Positions 34,238-43,900 are shown, numbered from the stretch's first letter. The stretch is 64,000 nt of DNA from Brevibacterium sp. XM4083 (GCF_006489205.2 NZ_VFYR02000001.1:1228266-1292265), one strand, 5' to 3'. A program made the numbers and translations. Notes: generated by a model not told the origin, from the sequence alone.

Positions 34238-35374
34238 ATGACTCTGTTCCGACGGACCGAACTCTCCGACGGTCGGCAGCTCCTCTTCTTCGAGGACTCC
34301 GGCTCGAGCCCCACCGAGATCCGCCCCGACAGCCGTCCCACTGCTGATCGCCCCCGCGGCGGAGCGCTGCGCTTCGACATGCTCACCGGTGAGTGGGTCG
34401 CTGTGGCCACCCACCGCCAGAGCCGGACCCATCTCCCGGATGCCGCAGACTGCCCGCTGTGCCCGTCGACTCCCGAGCGGCCGACGGAGATCCCCGCCTC
34501 GGATTTCGATGTCGTCGTCTTCGAGAACAGGTTCCCGTCGCTCGGCCCCGCCCTCGGGACGATTCCCTCCGACCCCGGTGAGGCCTTCGCCGAGGCGGTC
34601 GCCGCCCCGGCCGACGCGCAGTCCCACCTCGCCGCCCCCAACGTCGGACGGTGCGAGGTCGTCGTCTTCACCGCGGACCACCACGACTCGTTCGCCGGCC
34701 TCGATTCCCGGAGGGTGCGTACTGTCATCGACGCCTGGGCGCAGAGGACGGCCGAGCTCTCGGCCCTGCCCGGCATCGAACAGGTCTTCGTCTTCGAGAA
34801 CCGCGGAGAGGACATCGGGGTGACGATGCACCACCCACACGGCCAGATCTACGCCTACCCCTATGTCACTGCGCGTGCAGCCCGGACGACCGCGCGGGCA
34901 GCGAGGTATCAGCAGGCGACGGGCCGGCCGCTCATGGGCGATCTTCTCGCCGCAGAACAGGCGGCAGGCGAACGGATGGTGCTCACCTCCGAGCACTTCT
35001 CGGCCTTCGTCCCCTTCGCCGCGCGGTGGCCGATCGAGGTTCACCTCGTCCCGCACAGGCAGGTCGCGACACTGGCCGACCTCACCGAGGCCGAGCGTGC
35101 GGACCTCGCCGAGGTCTACCCCGAACTCCTCCGCCGCCTCGACGGTCTCTACTCCACCCCGACCCCCTACATCGCAGCATGGCATCAGGTGCCGGTGGGC
35201 TGCGAGGACGCGGGGGCGCAGTGGATGCACCTCGAGATCACCAGCCCCCGCCGGGCCGAGCACAAGCTCAAGTTCCTCGCCGGATCGGAAGCGGCCATGG
35301 GGGCCTTCGTCAGCGACGTCTCCGCCGAGGAGACCGCCGCCCGACTGCGGGCGTTGAAGGAGGAGAGCCGATGA
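34238..35374 (+). CDS. galT: Galactose-1-phosphate uridylyltransferase
   Basis: 378 residues. It transfers UMP between UDP-glucose and galactose-1-phosphate. The active-site His-Pro-His is in MHHPHGQIYAYPY (about 196-208), and zinc-type cysteines are in DCPLCPSTPERP. FENRFPSL and WHQVPVG fit the family. The start ATG at 34238 follows GGGAGG; an earlier in-frame TTG lies within that site. The stop overlaps galK (ATGA), so both are made together. Confidence 0.95.
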   Translation: MTLFRRTELSDGRQLLFFEDSGSSPTEIRPDSRPTADRPRGGALRFDMLTGEWVAVATHRQSRTHLPDAADCPLCPSTPERPTEIPASDFDVVVFENRFPSLGPALGTIPSDPGEAFAEAVAAPADAQSHLAAPNVGRCEVVVFTADHHDSFAGLDSRRVRTVIDAWAQRTAELSALPGIEQVFVFENRGEDIGVTMHHPHGQIYAYPYVTARAARTTARAARYQQATGRPLMGDLLAAEQAAGERMVLTSEHFSAFVPFAARWPIEVHLVPHRQVATLADLTEAERADLAEVYPELLRRLDGLYSTPTPYIAAWHQVPVGCEDAGAQWMHLEITSPRRAEHKLKFLAGSEAAMGAFVSDVSAEETAARLRALKEESR

Positions 35375-36585
35375 GCACGGTCGACGCACCGACCCCGGAG
35401 AGCCTGGGCCGCGAGTTCGCGGCCCTCTTCGGCTACACACCTCTCGGCACCTTCCGCGCTCCCGGGCGTGTGAACCTCATCGGCGAGCACACCGACTACA
35501 ACTCAGGTCTCGTCCTTCCGATCGCCATCGACCGGGCCGTGCACGTGGCCATCGGTCGGCGACCGGCCGGTCACATGCGAGGCAGCGCGGAGCCGCCTCG
35601 GGGAGTGGAGAGCATCCGCATCGTCTCCGACCACAGAGACGCCGCGGGGCGGCGGCTCGCCGGACAGTTCACGGCCGATGAGCTCGTCCCCGGTGCGGTG
35701 CAGGGATGGATCAGCCACCCGGCCGGAGTCGTCGACGAGATCGCCAAGACCACTGGAGACCGTGTCGGCGGCCTCGATCTCTTCGTCTCCTCGACTGTGC
35801 CCGTCGGAGCCGGTCTCTCGTCGTCCCATGCGCTCGAAGTCGCCGTACTCATCGCCCTCGACGCCATCTGCTGCCTCGGCCTCGACGATCGTGAGAAGGT
35901 GCTGCTCACCCAGCGGGCGGAGAACGACTTCGTCGGCGCTCCCACGGGGATCGTCGACCAGGCGGCCTCGATCATGACCGCGGCCGGTCACGCGCTCTTT
36001 CTCGACTGTCGGGATCTGAGCACGCGTCAGATCCCGTTCGATCTCGATGCCGAGGGGCTGCGCCTGCTCGTCATCGACACCCGCGTGAGCCACTCCCACA
36101 GCGAAAGCGGCTACGGCCGGCGGCGACGCACCTGCGAGGAAGCCGCGAGAGTCCTCGGGATCGAGAGCCTCCGCGACCTCGACGACGACACCGACCTCAG
36201 CCCGCTCACCGATGAGCAGGGCAAGCGGGTGCGGCACGTCCGCAGTGAGAACGCGCGGGTGCGGGCGACTATCGACCATCTCGACGGTGGCGGCGGAATC
36301 CGCGGCATCGGCGCACTCCTCACCGCCTCCCACCGCTCTCTCGCCGAGGACTACGAGGTCTCATGCGTCGAACTCGACGCTGCTGTCGCAGCGGCGCTTG
36401 AGGGAGGCGCGCTGGGGGCCCGGATGATCGGAGGCGGCTTCGGGGGATCGGCGATCGCTCTTGTCGAGGCCGCCGACGTCGACGTGGTCGGTGAGGCGAT
36501 CACGGCCGCGTTCGCAGCACGCGGATATCTCGCCCCCGACATCTTCGCCGTCAGTGCGGGGGAGGGCGCAGGGCGCATCGCCTGA
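35371..36585 (+). CDS. galK: Galactokinase
   Basis: 404 residues, GHMP kinase that phosphorylates galactose at C1 with ATP. The galactokinase signature GRVNLIGEHTDYNSGLVLP is at about 31-49. The GHMP ATP loop is VPVGAGLSSSHALEVAV (about 147-163), the catalytic Asp is in PTGIVDQAAS, and the C-terminal motif is GARMIGGGFGGSAIALV. ATG at 35371 overlaps the galT stop. The next gene is convergent, so the operon ends here. Confidence 0.95.
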   Translation: MSTVDAPTPESLGREFAALFGYTPLGTFRAPGRVNLIGEHTDYNSGLVLPIAIDRAVHVAIGRRPAGHMRGSAEPPRGVESIRIVSDHRDAAGRRLAGQFTADELVPGAVQGWISHPAGVVDEIAKTTGDRVGGLDLFVSSTVPVGAGLSSSHALEVAVLIALDAICCLGLDDREKVLLTQRAENDFVGAPTGIVDQAASIMTAAGHALFLDCRDLSTRQIPFDLDAEGLRLLVIDTRVSHSHSESGYGRRRRTCEEAARVLGIESLRDLDDDTDLSPLTDEQGKRVRHVRSENARVRATIDHLDGGGGIRGIGALLTASHRSLAEDYEVSCVELDAAVAAALEGGALGARMIGGGFGGSAIALVEAADVDVVGEAITAAFAARGYLAPDIFAVSAGEGAGRIA

Positions 36586-36598
36586 TCCGCGGTTGAGG

Positions 36599-36856
36599 CT
36601 ACTCGCCTGCATCCTCGTCGACGATGCGGATCGGACGCATCCGCGCCCAGATGAAGAAGACCGCCGCGGTGAGGATGAGACCGATGCCGGTCCAGAGGTT
36701 GGCGTCGATTCCCCCGGTCCGGGCCGCCTCGTCCGGAGTGAAACCGATGATGCCGACAAGGGCAAGGATGATTCCGAATATCCCCAACAGGGCTCCGATG
36801 ACGTTGCGGATGTCGAAGGCGCCTGCGGTCTTGGTCAGTTCGTTCGGTGTGCTCAT
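36599..36856 (-). CDS. Small two-helix membrane protein downstream of the symporter
   Basis: 85 residues. Two hydrophobic segments (VIGALLGIFGIILALVGIIGF and LWTGIGLILTAAVFFIWARM) are joined by a short acidic loop (TPDEAARTGGIDAN). Its start 18 bp after the symporter stop, with a strong site (GAAGGAGAAGGAG), argues that it is an accessory or stabilising partner of the symporter. Function not recognised. Longer open frames reaching upstream are shadows of the symporter. Confidence 0.75.
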   Translation of the reverse strand: MSTPNELTKTAGAFDIRNVIGALLGIFGIILALVGIIGFTPDEAARTGGIDANLWTGIGLILTAAVFFIWARMRPIRIVDEDAGE

Positions 36857-36873
36857 TGCGCTCTCCTTCTCCT

Positions 36874-38571
36874 TCACCCGAAGGTCACGTTGAGGATGAT
36901 GACAAGGACCAGGGCGACGCCGGCGACGGGCACCGGTCGCTTCCAGATCGGAGGCGTCGGCTCGTTCGCATCGGCGAAGTCGGCCTTCGGCGTCTCCGAG
37001 TAGACGAGTCCGCGCAGCTCCGCAGCCGGTTTCGGAGTGGTCTGATAGGTGACGATCACCGAGAGGACGATGTCGACGACGAAGGCCGTGCTGGCGGCGA
37101 GGAACGCTGCGCCCTGTCCGGGCAGGTCGAACACGCCGGTTTCGCTGAGGATGAAGACGGCCACGGCTGAGAGGGTGCCCCCGACGAGACCGACCCAGCC
37201 GGCGGTCGCGGTCATGCGCTTCCAGAACATGCCCAGGATGAATGTCGCGAACAGCGGAGCGTTGAAGAAGCCGAACAGCGTCTGCAGGTAGTCCATGAGG
37301 TTGGAGAAGTTGCCGGCGATGAGGGCGGTGAAGATTGCGACGACGCACGCTCCCACCGTGGCGTACCGCCCGACCTTGAGGTAGTAGTCGTCCTCGCGGT
37401 CCTTGACCACGTACTGCTGCCACAGGTCGTAGCTGAAGACCGTGTTGAATGCGGAGATGTTCGCGGCCATCCCGGCCATGAATGCCGCCAGGAGACCGGC
37501 GATCGCGATGCCGAGGAGACCGTTGGGCAGGACCTCGCGCATGAGCAGGAGGAGCGCGTCGTTGTAGGTCACACCGGTCTGGGCCTGGGCGGTCGCCTCG
37601 TCGACGGTCATCGAGATCTGCTTGAACTGCGTGAGCTGGGTGACGAGCACGGCGGCGATCATGCCGGGAACGACGACGATGAAGGGGATGAGCATCTTCG
37701 GGAAGGCACCGAGGATCGGAGTCAGTCGGGCAGCGTTGATGCTCTTCGAGGCCATGGCCCGCTGCACCTCGACGAAGTTCGTCGTCCAATAGCCGAATGA
37801 GAGGACGAATCCGAGACCGAAGACGATCCCGATCACCGAGAGCACGGGGTTGGAGAAGCCCGAGAGCTGTTCGCCGGGCCAGCTGCTCAGCTGCTCCGCC
37901 CCGAGCATCCCATCATTGCTCACTCTCTCGACGAGGCCGTCCCAGCCGCCGACACGATTGAGTCCGATGATCGTCAGCGGGAGGAGGGCGGCGACGATGA
38001 CGAAGAACTGGAGTACCTCGTTGTAGATCGCAGCAGTGAGACCGCCGAGTGTGATGTAGGAGAGGACGATCGCCGCGGCGACGACGAGCGCAAGCCACAG
38101 CGGCCAGCCGAGAAGACGGTTGACGATCGTGCCCAGGAGGAAGAGGTTGACGCCGGCGATGAGGATCTGCGCGATCGCGAAGGAGAGCGCATTGACGAGG
38201 TGGGCTCCCGTGCCGAAGCGTCTGCGCATGAACTCGGGGACCGAGCGGACCTTCGAACCGTAGTAGAAGGGCATCATCACGACGCCGAGGAAGAGCATCG
38301 CCGGGACGGCGCCGATCCAGAAGTAGTGCATCGTCGGCATGCCGTACTGAGCACCGGTCGCCGACATGCCCATGATCTCCACGGCGCCGAGGTTCGCGGA
38401 TACGAAGGCCAGTGCGGTCACCCAGGCGGGAAGGCTGCGTCCGGAGAGAAGGAATTCGATGCTCGAGGAGATGCCGCGTTTGGCGAACCAGCCGATTCCG
38501 AGGACGAAGACGAAGTAGATCGCGATGAGCAGATAGTCGATCCACTGCGCGTCGAGTCGGATGTCGTCCAC
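36874..38571 (-). CDS. Sodium:solute symporter, likely galactose/glucose type
   Basis: 565 residues, SSF family with about 13-14 helices. Recognisable segments are FLLSGRSLPAWVTALAFVSANLGAVEIMGMSATGAQYG (helix 1 and the Na+ site), PEFMRRRFG and IAIAGLLAAFMAGMAANISAFNTVFSYDLWQQY (helix 8 region). The first of these resembles the bacterial Na+/galactose symporter group. Its place beside galMTK and a DeoR gene supports galactose uptake; this is inference. GTG at 38571 follows GGAGGACCC. Confidence 0.85.
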   Translation of the reverse strand: MDDIRLDAQWIDYLLIAIYFVFVLGIGWFAKRGISSSIEFLLSGRSLPAWVTALAFVSANLGAVEIMGMSATGAQYGMPTMHYFWIGAVPAMLFLGVVMMPFYYGSKVRSVPEFMRRRFGTGAHLVNALSFAIAQILIAGVNLFLLGTIVNRLLGWPLWLALVVAAAIVLSYITLGGLTAAIYNEVLQFFVIVAALLPLTIIGLNRVGGWDGLVERVSNDGMLGAEQLSSWPGEQLSGFSNPVLSVIGIVFGLGFVLSFGYWTTNFVEVQRAMASKSINAARLTPILGAFPKMLIPFIVVVPGMIAAVLVTQLTQFKQISMTVDEATAQAQTGVTYNDALLLLMREVLPNGLLGIAIAGLLAAFMAGMAANISAFNTVFSYDLWQQYVVKDREDDYYLKVGRYATVGACVVAIFTALIAGNFSNLMDYLQTLFGFFNAPLFATFILGMFWKRMTATAGWVGLVGGTLSAVAVFILSETGVFDLPGQGAAFLAASTAFVVDIVLSVIVTYQTTPKPAAELRGLVYSETPKADFADANEPTPPIWKRPVPVAGVALVLVIILNVTFG

Positions 38572-38701
38572 GGGTCCTCCAGCGTCGTCGGTGAATGGCT
38601 GCGCATCATGACAGCCGTCTCAGATCGACACTCTAGAACAGAGTTCGCGTGATCGCTAGTGAACGGGTTTGAAAAGTTTTGATCGTTATTCCGCGGTCGT
38701 C

Positions 38702-39460
38702 TCAGGCGACCTCGACGTCGACCCCGGCCGTGCGCAGGGCTTCGATCTCTCCCGCGTCGCTCTTCCCATCGGTGACGACCGTGCCGATCTCGTCCGTGGG
38801 GACGGTGAGGACGGAGGAGCGGACGCCGATCTTCGTGTGGTCGACGAGGGCGACGACGCGCTCGGCCCGCGAGGCCATCGCCCGGTCGGTGTCGGCGACG
38901 GGGACGGCCGGGGTGGAGAGGCCGAAGTCCGCGGCGAGACCGTTGCCGGAGAGGAATGCCGTGTCGACGCGCAGCCCCTGCAACTGGGTCACGGTGCTCC
39001 CTCCGACGAGGGCGCGGATCGGATGGCGGAGGGCGCCGCCGACGACGATGACCTCGTTGTCGGGGGAGCCGACCATGGCTTCGGCGACGAGGAGGGAGTT
39101 CGTCACCACGCGCAGACCGGTGCGCCCGACGAGCTCCTTGGCGAGCAGCTCGGTCGTCGTCCCGGGCCCCAGTGCCACGACGTCGCCGGGGCGCACGTGG
39201 GCGGCCGCGGCGATCGCGATCGCGGTCTTCTCAGCCAGCGCCTGTTCGAGCTTCTCCGCGTAGCTCGACTCGCGAGCACTCGAAGCGATCACTGCACCGC
39301 CGTGGGTGCGGTGGAGTCGGCCCTCGTCGGCGAGCTGATCGAGGTCACGGCGGATGGTCACCGCCGAGGCGTCGAGGAGTTCGGTGAGGGCGGAGATCGA
39401 GACGGCGCCGTCGCGTTCGATCGTCTCGACGATGATGCGGCGTCTCTGGGCGGCGATCAT
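38702..39460 (-). CDS. DeoR-family transcriptional regulator
   Basis: 252 residues. The DeoR helix-turn-helix is at the N-terminus (RRRIIVETIERDGAVSISALTELLDASAVTIRRDLDQLADEGRLHRTHGGAVI). The sugar-phosphate-sensing DeoRC domain follows (ALGPGTTTELLAKEL, VVTNSLLVAEAM, LSGNGLAADFGLSTPAV, VALVDHTKIG). It starts 7 bp after the IclR gene stop and lies 130 bp before the symporter on the same strand. It is probably a repressor of the gal/symporter genes, induced by a galactose-derived phosphate (inference). Confidence 0.92.
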   Translation of the reverse strand: MIAAQRRRIIVETIERDGAVSISALTELLDASAVTIRRDLDQLADEGRLHRTHGGAVIASSARESSYAEKLEQALAEKTAIAIAAAAHVRPGDVVALGPGTTTELLAKELVGRTGLRVVTNSLLVAEAMVGSPDNEVIVVGGALRHPIRALVGGSTVTQLQGLRVDTAFLSGNGLAADFGLSTPAVPVADTDRAMASRAERVVALVDHTKIGVRSSVLTVPTDEIGTVVTDGKSDAGEIEALRTAGVDVEVA

Positions 39461-39467
39461 CGCGCCG

Positions 39468-40184
39468 TCAGCCTCGGACGAGGGCCTCGGTGAGCGCCCG
39501 GGCGGCGTCGACGACGGCCTTCGCGTGGAGCCGGCCCGGCTGGCGGGTGAGGCGGTCGACGGGTCCGGAGATCGAGACCGCGGCGACGACCCGGTTGCTC
39601 GGACCCCGCACGGGGGCGGAAACGGAGGCGACGCCGCGTTCGCGTTCGGCGATCGACTGCGCCCAGCCTCGGCGGCGGACACCGGAGAGCATGGTCGCGG
39701 AGAACCGGGCGCCGCGCAGGCCGGTGTGGAGGCGGTCGGGCTCCTCCCAGGCCAGCAGCACCTGGGCAGCGGACCCGGCCCGCATGCTCAGGGTCGCCCC
39801 GATCGGCACCGAGTCGCGCAGACCCACGGGGCGTTCGGCCGCGGCCACGCACAGGCGCAGATCGCCCTGGCGGCGGAAGAGCTGCGCCGATTCGCCGGTC
39901 TGGTCGCGCAGCTGCCCGAGCACCGGTCCGGCGGCGGCGAGGAGGCGATCCTCGCCGGCGGCAGACGAGAGCTCGGCCAGTCGCGGACCGAGGACGAAGC
40001 GTCCCTGGAGGTCACGGCCGACGATGCGGTGGAACTCGAGGGCGACGGCGAGACGGTGAGCGGTCGGTCGAGCGAGTCCGGTGAGCGAGACGAGCTCGGC
40101 CAGAGACGCAGGTCCGGCCTCGAGGGCGGAGAGAACCATTGCGGCCTTGTCGATGACGCCGACGCCGCTACCATTGCTTGTCAT
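39468..40184 (-). CDS. ltbR: IclR-family regulator, LtbR/NdgR-type
   Basis: 238 residues. The N-terminal winged helix (GVGVIDKAAMVLSALEAGPASLAELVSLTGLARPTAHRLAVALEFHRIVGRD) is almost the signature of Streptomyces NdgR and Corynebacterium LtbR, which control leucine and tryptophan genes. The IclR ligand domain has LRDSVPIGATLSMRAGSAAQVLLAW. The start chosen at 40184 gives MTSNGSGVGV, like NdgR; ATG at 40193 is possible. CACAAT lies 7 nt upstream, so it may be leaderless. It is divergent from leuCD, as in those genera. Confidence 0.9.
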   Translation of the reverse strand: MTSNGSGVGVIDKAAMVLSALEAGPASLAELVSLTGLARPTAHRLAVALEFHRIVGRDLQGRFVLGPRLAELSSAAGEDRLLAAAGPVLGQLRDQTGESAQLFRRQGDLRLCVAAAERPVGLRDSVPIGATLSMRAGSAAQVLLAWEEPDRLHTGLRGARFSATMLSGVRRRGWAQSIAERERGVASVSAPVRGPSNRVVAAVSISGPVDRLTRQPGRLHAKAVVDAARALTEALVRG

Positions 40185-40201
40185 AGACACCATTGTGCGC
40201 G

Positions 40202-40216
40202 TCTCATTGAGCGAGA
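40202..40216 (+). promoter_or_regulatory. Candidate LtbR operator
   Basis: TCTC-ATTGAGC-GAGA is an inverted repeat inside the 185-bp ltbR-leuC gap, 18 bp from the ltbR start. The inner CTCATTGAG is itself near-palindromic. The position would allow autoregulation and control of leuCD. Not proven. Confidence 0.35.
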
Positions 40217-40271
40217 TGCAAGTTCGGAATGCGATACGGGCGAGTAGATTCCTGTCCACACCCATCGGTGA

Positions 40272-40355
40272 GCATCCGGCGAGCCGATCGGATGCCCCAG
40301 GCGACCGCACTCGGACGCCGAGAAGAAGCACAACGCGTACGGAGGATCTCCGTAC
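40272..40355 (+). promoter_or_regulatory. Structured leader of leuCD (two perfect hairpins)
   Basis: Hairpin 1: GCATCCG (40272-40278) with CGGATGC (40289-40295), 10-nt loop. Hairpin 2: GTACGGAG (40337-40344) with CTCCGTAC (40348-40355), 3-nt loop, ending 6 nt before the leuC ribosome binding site. Hairpin 2 encloses a decoy GGAGGATC. No leucine-rich leader peptide is visible, so classical attenuation is not supported. Confidence 0.4.
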
Positions 40356-40369
40356 CGGCGGGAGGAACC

Positions 40370-41854
40370 ATGCCACGCACATTGGCCGAGAAGGTCTGGG
40401 CCGATCACGTCGTCTCCGAGGGGGAGGACGGAGCGCCGGACCTCATCTACATCGACCTCCACCTCGTCCATGAGGTGACCAGCCCGCAGGCCTTCGACGG
40501 ACTCCGACTCGCCGGGCGCCCCGTGCGCCGCCCCGACCTCACGATCGCCACCGAGGACCACAACACGCCCACGTGGGACATCGACAAGCCGATCGCCGAA
40601 CCGACCTCGCGCACGCAGATCGAGACCCTGCGGAAGAACGCCGAGGAGTTCGGGATCCGGCTCCACAGCCTCGGCGACGCCGATCAGGGCATCGTCCACG
40701 TCGTCGGCCCCCAGCTCGGGCTCACCCAGCCGGGCACGACCGTCGTCTGCGGCGACTCGCACACCTCGACCCACGGAGCGTTCGGGGCGCTCGCCTTCGG
40801 CATCGGCACCTCCGAGGTCGAACACGTCCTCGCCACCCAGACGCTCAGCCTCAAGCCGTTCAAGACGATGTCGATCACCGTCGACGGGCAGCTGCCCGAG
40901 GGCTCGACGGCCAAGGACATCATCCTCGCGATCATCGCGAAGATCGGCACCGGCGGCGGACAGGGCTACGTGCTCGAGTACCGCGGCTCGGCGATCCGCT
41001 CCCTGTCGATGGAGGCGCGGATGACGATCTGCAACATGTCCATCGAGGCCGGCGCTCGCGCGGGCATGGTCGCCCCCGACGAGACGACCTTCGACTACGT
41101 CAAGGGCCGCCCCCACGCCCCCGAGGGCGAGGACTGGGACGCCGCCGTGGAGTACTGGAAGACCCTCTACACCGATGAGGGCGCGACCTTCGACGCCGAG
41201 GTGGTCCTCGAGGCCGCCGACATCGAACCCTTCGTCACGTGGGGGACGAACCCCGGTCAGGGCCTGCCGCTGTCGGCCGCGGTGCCCTCGCCTGACGACT
41301 TCGCCGATGAGAACGACAAGGTCGCCGCCGCGAACGCGCTCGCCTACATGGGCCTGACCCCGGGCACCCCGCTGCGCGAGATCGAGGTCGACACCGTCTT
41401 CCTCGGATCGTGCACGAACTCCCGGATCGAGGATCTCCGTGCCGCCGCCGAGGTGGTCCGGGGCCGGCGGAAGGCCGAGAACGTCCGCTTCATGGTCGTC
41501 CCCGGATCCGCGAAGGTCCGCCTCCAGGCCGAAGCCGAGGGCCTCGACGTGATCTTCAAGGACTTCGGTGCCGAATGGCGCTTCGCCGGCTGCTCGATGT
41601 GCCTGGGGATGAACCCCGACCAGCTCGCCGAGGGGGAGCGGTGCGCTTCGACGTCGAACCGCAACTTCGAGGGCCGGCAGGGCAAGGGCGGACGCACCCA
41701 TCTCGTCTCCCCGCTCGTCGCCGCAGCGACCGCGGTCCGCGGCACCCTGTCCTCGCCCGGGGACGTCGCCGACCTGCCCCGGGACGCCGAACCGGTGGAC
41801 TGGATCCCGGAGCGCCCGACGATCCCCCTCACCCCCACCTCGGCGAACGCGTAA
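40370..41854 (+). CDS. leuC: 3-isopropylmalate dehydratase large subunit
   Basis: 494 residues. With LeuD it isomerises 2- to 3-isopropylmalate through a 4Fe-4S cluster. The cluster cysteines are in [14 protein letters not shown] and [13 protein letters not shown]. Other signatures are [31 protein letters not shown] and [25 protein letters not shown] at 40370 is preceded by GGCGGGAGGAACC; the frame open to 40229 is leader. leuD follows 9 bp later. Confidence 0.97.
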   Translation: MPRTLAEKVWADHVVSEGEDGAPDLIYIDLHLVHEVTSPQAFDGLRLAGRPVRRPDLTIATEDHNTPTWDIDKPIAEPTSRTQIETLRKNAEEFGIRLHSLGDADQGIVHVVGPQLGLTQPGTTVVCGDSHTSTHGAFGALAFGIGTSEVEHVLATQTLSLKPFKTMSITVDGQLPEGSTAKDIILAIIAKIGTGGGQGYVLEYRGSAIRSLSMEARMTICNMSIEAGARAGMVAPDETTFDYVKGRPHAPEGEDWDAAVEYWKTLYTDEGATFDAEVVLEAADIEPFVTWGTNPGQGLPLSAAVPSPDDFADENDKVAAANALAYMGLTPGTPLREIEVDTVFLGSCTNSRIEDLRAAAEVVRGRRKAENVRFMVVPGSAKVRLQAEAEGLDVIFKDFGAEWRFAGCSMCLGMNPDQLAEGERCASTSNRNFEGRQGKGGRTHLVSPLVAAATAVRGTLSSPGDVADLPRDAEPVDWIPERPTIPLTPTSANA

Positions 41855-41863
41855 GGAGCAGCC

Positions 41864-42463
41864 ATGGAAGCCTTCACCACCCACACCGGCATCGGCGTGC
41901 CCCTGCGCCGGTCGAACGTCGACACCGACCAGATCATCCCCGCGAAGTTCCTCAAGCGGGTCACCCGCACCGGCTTCGAAGACGCCCTCTTCTCCCGCTG
42001 GCGCACGGCCGAGGACTTCGTCCTCAACGACCCCGACTTCGCATCCGGCTCCGTCCTCGTCGCAGGCCCCGACTTCGGCACCGGCTCCTCCCGTGAGCAC
42101 GCCGTGTGGGCGCTCAAGGATTACGGGTTCCGCGTCGTCCTCTCCTCGCGCTTCGGCGACATCTTCCGCGGCAACTCCGGTAAGGAGGGCCTGCTCGCCG
42201 CCCAGCTCGAGCAGGACGACATCGAACTCATCTGGAAGATCCTCGAGAACCATCCGGGCACCTCGATCACCGTCGACCTCGAGTCGAGGACCGTGACATG
42301 CGACTCGCTCACGGTGCCCTTCCAGATCGACGACTACACGCGCTGGCGTCTCCTCGAGGGCCACGACGACATCAGCCTGACCTTGGCGAAAGAGGACGAG
42401 ATCGCGGCGTACGAGGCCGGGCGGCCCGCTCACAAACCCCGCACCCTGCCTGCGCGGGTCTGA
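41864..42463 (+). CDS. leuD: 3-isopropylmalate dehydratase small subunit
   Basis: 199 residues, the swivelling domain that partners LeuC. The signatures are [82 protein letters not shown] is 6 nt before the ATG. It is co-transcribed with leuC. Confidence 0.97.
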   Translation: MEAFTTHTGIGVPLRRSNVDTDQIIPAKFLKRVTRTGFEDALFSRWRTAEDFVLNDPDFASGSVLVAGPDFGTGSSREHAVWALKDYGFRVVLSSRFGDIFRGNSGKEGLLAAQLEQDDIELIWKILENHPGTSITVDLESRTVTCDSLTVPFQIDDYTRWRLLEGHDDISLTLAKEDEIAAYEAGRPAHKPRTLPARV

Positions 42464-42583
42464 TCCGCCGACTCCGGGTCGGGGCGTCGTCTGCGCTAGT
42501 CTTGGACGAGTCCGGAATCGACTCGGGACGGCCTCCCGAGGCGGTGCCGACGAGTGCGCTGTTCGACGATCAGAGGGAGGAAC

Positions 42584-43900
42584 ATGCTCGAAGTCCGCGG
42601 CGGAAATCCGCTCGGGGGAACCGTGCGGGTCAGGGGCGCGAAGAACCTGGTGCCCAAGGCGATGGTCGCCTCCCTGCTCGGAGAGACCCCGTCCGTCCTC
42701 CGCGGAGTCCCGCAGATCCGCGACGTCGAGATCGTCACCGGTCTCCTCGAACTCCACGGGGTGCGGGTGAGCCAGGCCCCCGACGGGGACCAGCCTGACG
42801 GCGAGCTGCACCTCGACCCCTCCGAGGTCGCCCAGGGCTCGATCGTCGACATCGACGCCCACGCCGGATCCTCCCGGATCCCCATCCTCTTCTGCGGACC
42901 CCTCCTCCACAGCCTCGGGCAGGCGTTCATCCCCGACCTCGGCGGATGCCACATCGGCGACCGCCCCATCAACTTCCACCTCGACGTGCTCCGGCAGTTC
43001 GGCGCCGAGGTGGACAAGACCGCCGGGGGCATCATGCTCTCGACGAAGCGCCGCCTCCAGGGCACGAAGGTCGAACTCCCGTACCCCTCGGTCGGAGCGA
43101 CCGAACAGGTCCTGCTCACGGCCGTGCGTGCCGAGGGCATCACCGAGCTGCGGGGAGCGGCGATCGAACCGGAGATCATGGACCTCATCGCGCTGCTGCA
43201 GAAGATGGGCGCGATCATCACCGTCGACACCGACCGAGTCGTGCGCATCGAAGGGGTCGACTCCCTCCACGGGTACATCCACCGGGCACTGCCCGACCGC
43301 AACGAGACCGCCTCGTGGGCCTCTGCCGCACTCGCCACCGGCGGTGACATCGTCGTCGAGGGCGCCTCGCAGCCGGAGATGATCACGTTCCTCAACGTCT
43401 TCCGCAAGATCGGCGGCGAATTCGAGGTCGATGAGACCGGCATCCGCTTCCGCCACCCCGGCGGCCGGCTCTCCTCGTTCGCCCTCGAGACCGACGTCCA
43501 CCCCGGCTTCATGACCGACTGGCAGCAGCCGCTCGTCGTCGCCATGACCCAGGCCGAGGGACTGTCGATCATCCACGAGACCGTCTATGAGAACCGTTTC
43601 GGCTTCACCCACGCCCTCGTCGAGATGGGGGCGAAGATCCAGCTCTACCGCGAATGCCTCGGCGGCACCCCGTGCCGGTTCGGGCGGCGGAACTACGCGC
43701 ATTCGGCCGTCGTGTCCGGACCGACCGAGCTCAAGGGCACCCGCATCGACGTCCCCGACCTGCGCGGCGGCTTCAGCCATCTCATCGCCGCCCTCGCCGC
43801 CCAGGGCCGGAGCGAGGTCCACGGGATCGAGCTCATCAACCGCGGGTACGAGAACTTCCTCGACAAACTCCAGGGCCTCGGTGCGGAGGTCTCGGCATGA
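42584..43900 (+). CDS. murA: UDP-N-acetylglucosamine 1-carboxyvinyltransferase
   Basis: 438 residues. It carries out the first committed step of peptidoglycan synthesis (enolpyruvyl transfer from PEP). The Lys-Asn pair is in GAKNLVPKAMVASLL and the reactive Cys122 is in GGCHIGDRPINFHL, so the fosfomycin target is intact. SVGATEQVLLTAV and HTD/N-type segments match. GAGGGAGG precedes the ATG. TAGTCT at 42497-42502 is a possible -10. The stop overlaps plsC (ATGA), beginning a murA-plsC-gpsA coupled set. Confidence 0.95.
   Translation: MLEVRGGNPLGGTVRVRGAKNLVPKAMVASLLGETPSVLRGVPQIRDVEIVTGLLELHGVRVSQAPDGDQPDGELHLDPSEVAQGSIVDIDAHAGSSRIPILFCGPLLHSLGQAFIPDLGGCHIGDRPINFHLDVLRQFGAEVDKTAGGIMLSTKRRLQGTKVELPYPSVGATEQVLLTAVRAEGITELRGAAIEPEIMDLIALLQKMGAIITVDTDRVVRIEGVDSLHGYIHRALPDRNETASWASAALATGGDIVVEGASQPEMITFLNVFRKIGGEFEVDETGIRFRHPGGRLSSFALETDVHPGFMTDWQQPLVVAMTQAEGLSIIHETVYENRFGFTHALVEMGAKIQLYRECLGGTPCRFGRRNYAHSAVVSGPTELKGTRIDVPDLRGGFSHLIAALAAQGRSEVHGIELINRGYENFLDKLQGLGAEVSA

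Noticed and set aside
40204..40473. Possible leucine leader peptide upstream of leuC (open frame from about 40217)
   Set aside because: No run of leucine codons and the frame runs on into leuC; no support for classical attenuation.
40181..43822. Minus-strand open frame of 1213 codons under leuC-leuD-murA
   Set aside because: Fully antisense to three well-identified genes; composition is typical of GC-rich shadow frames and no motif is present.
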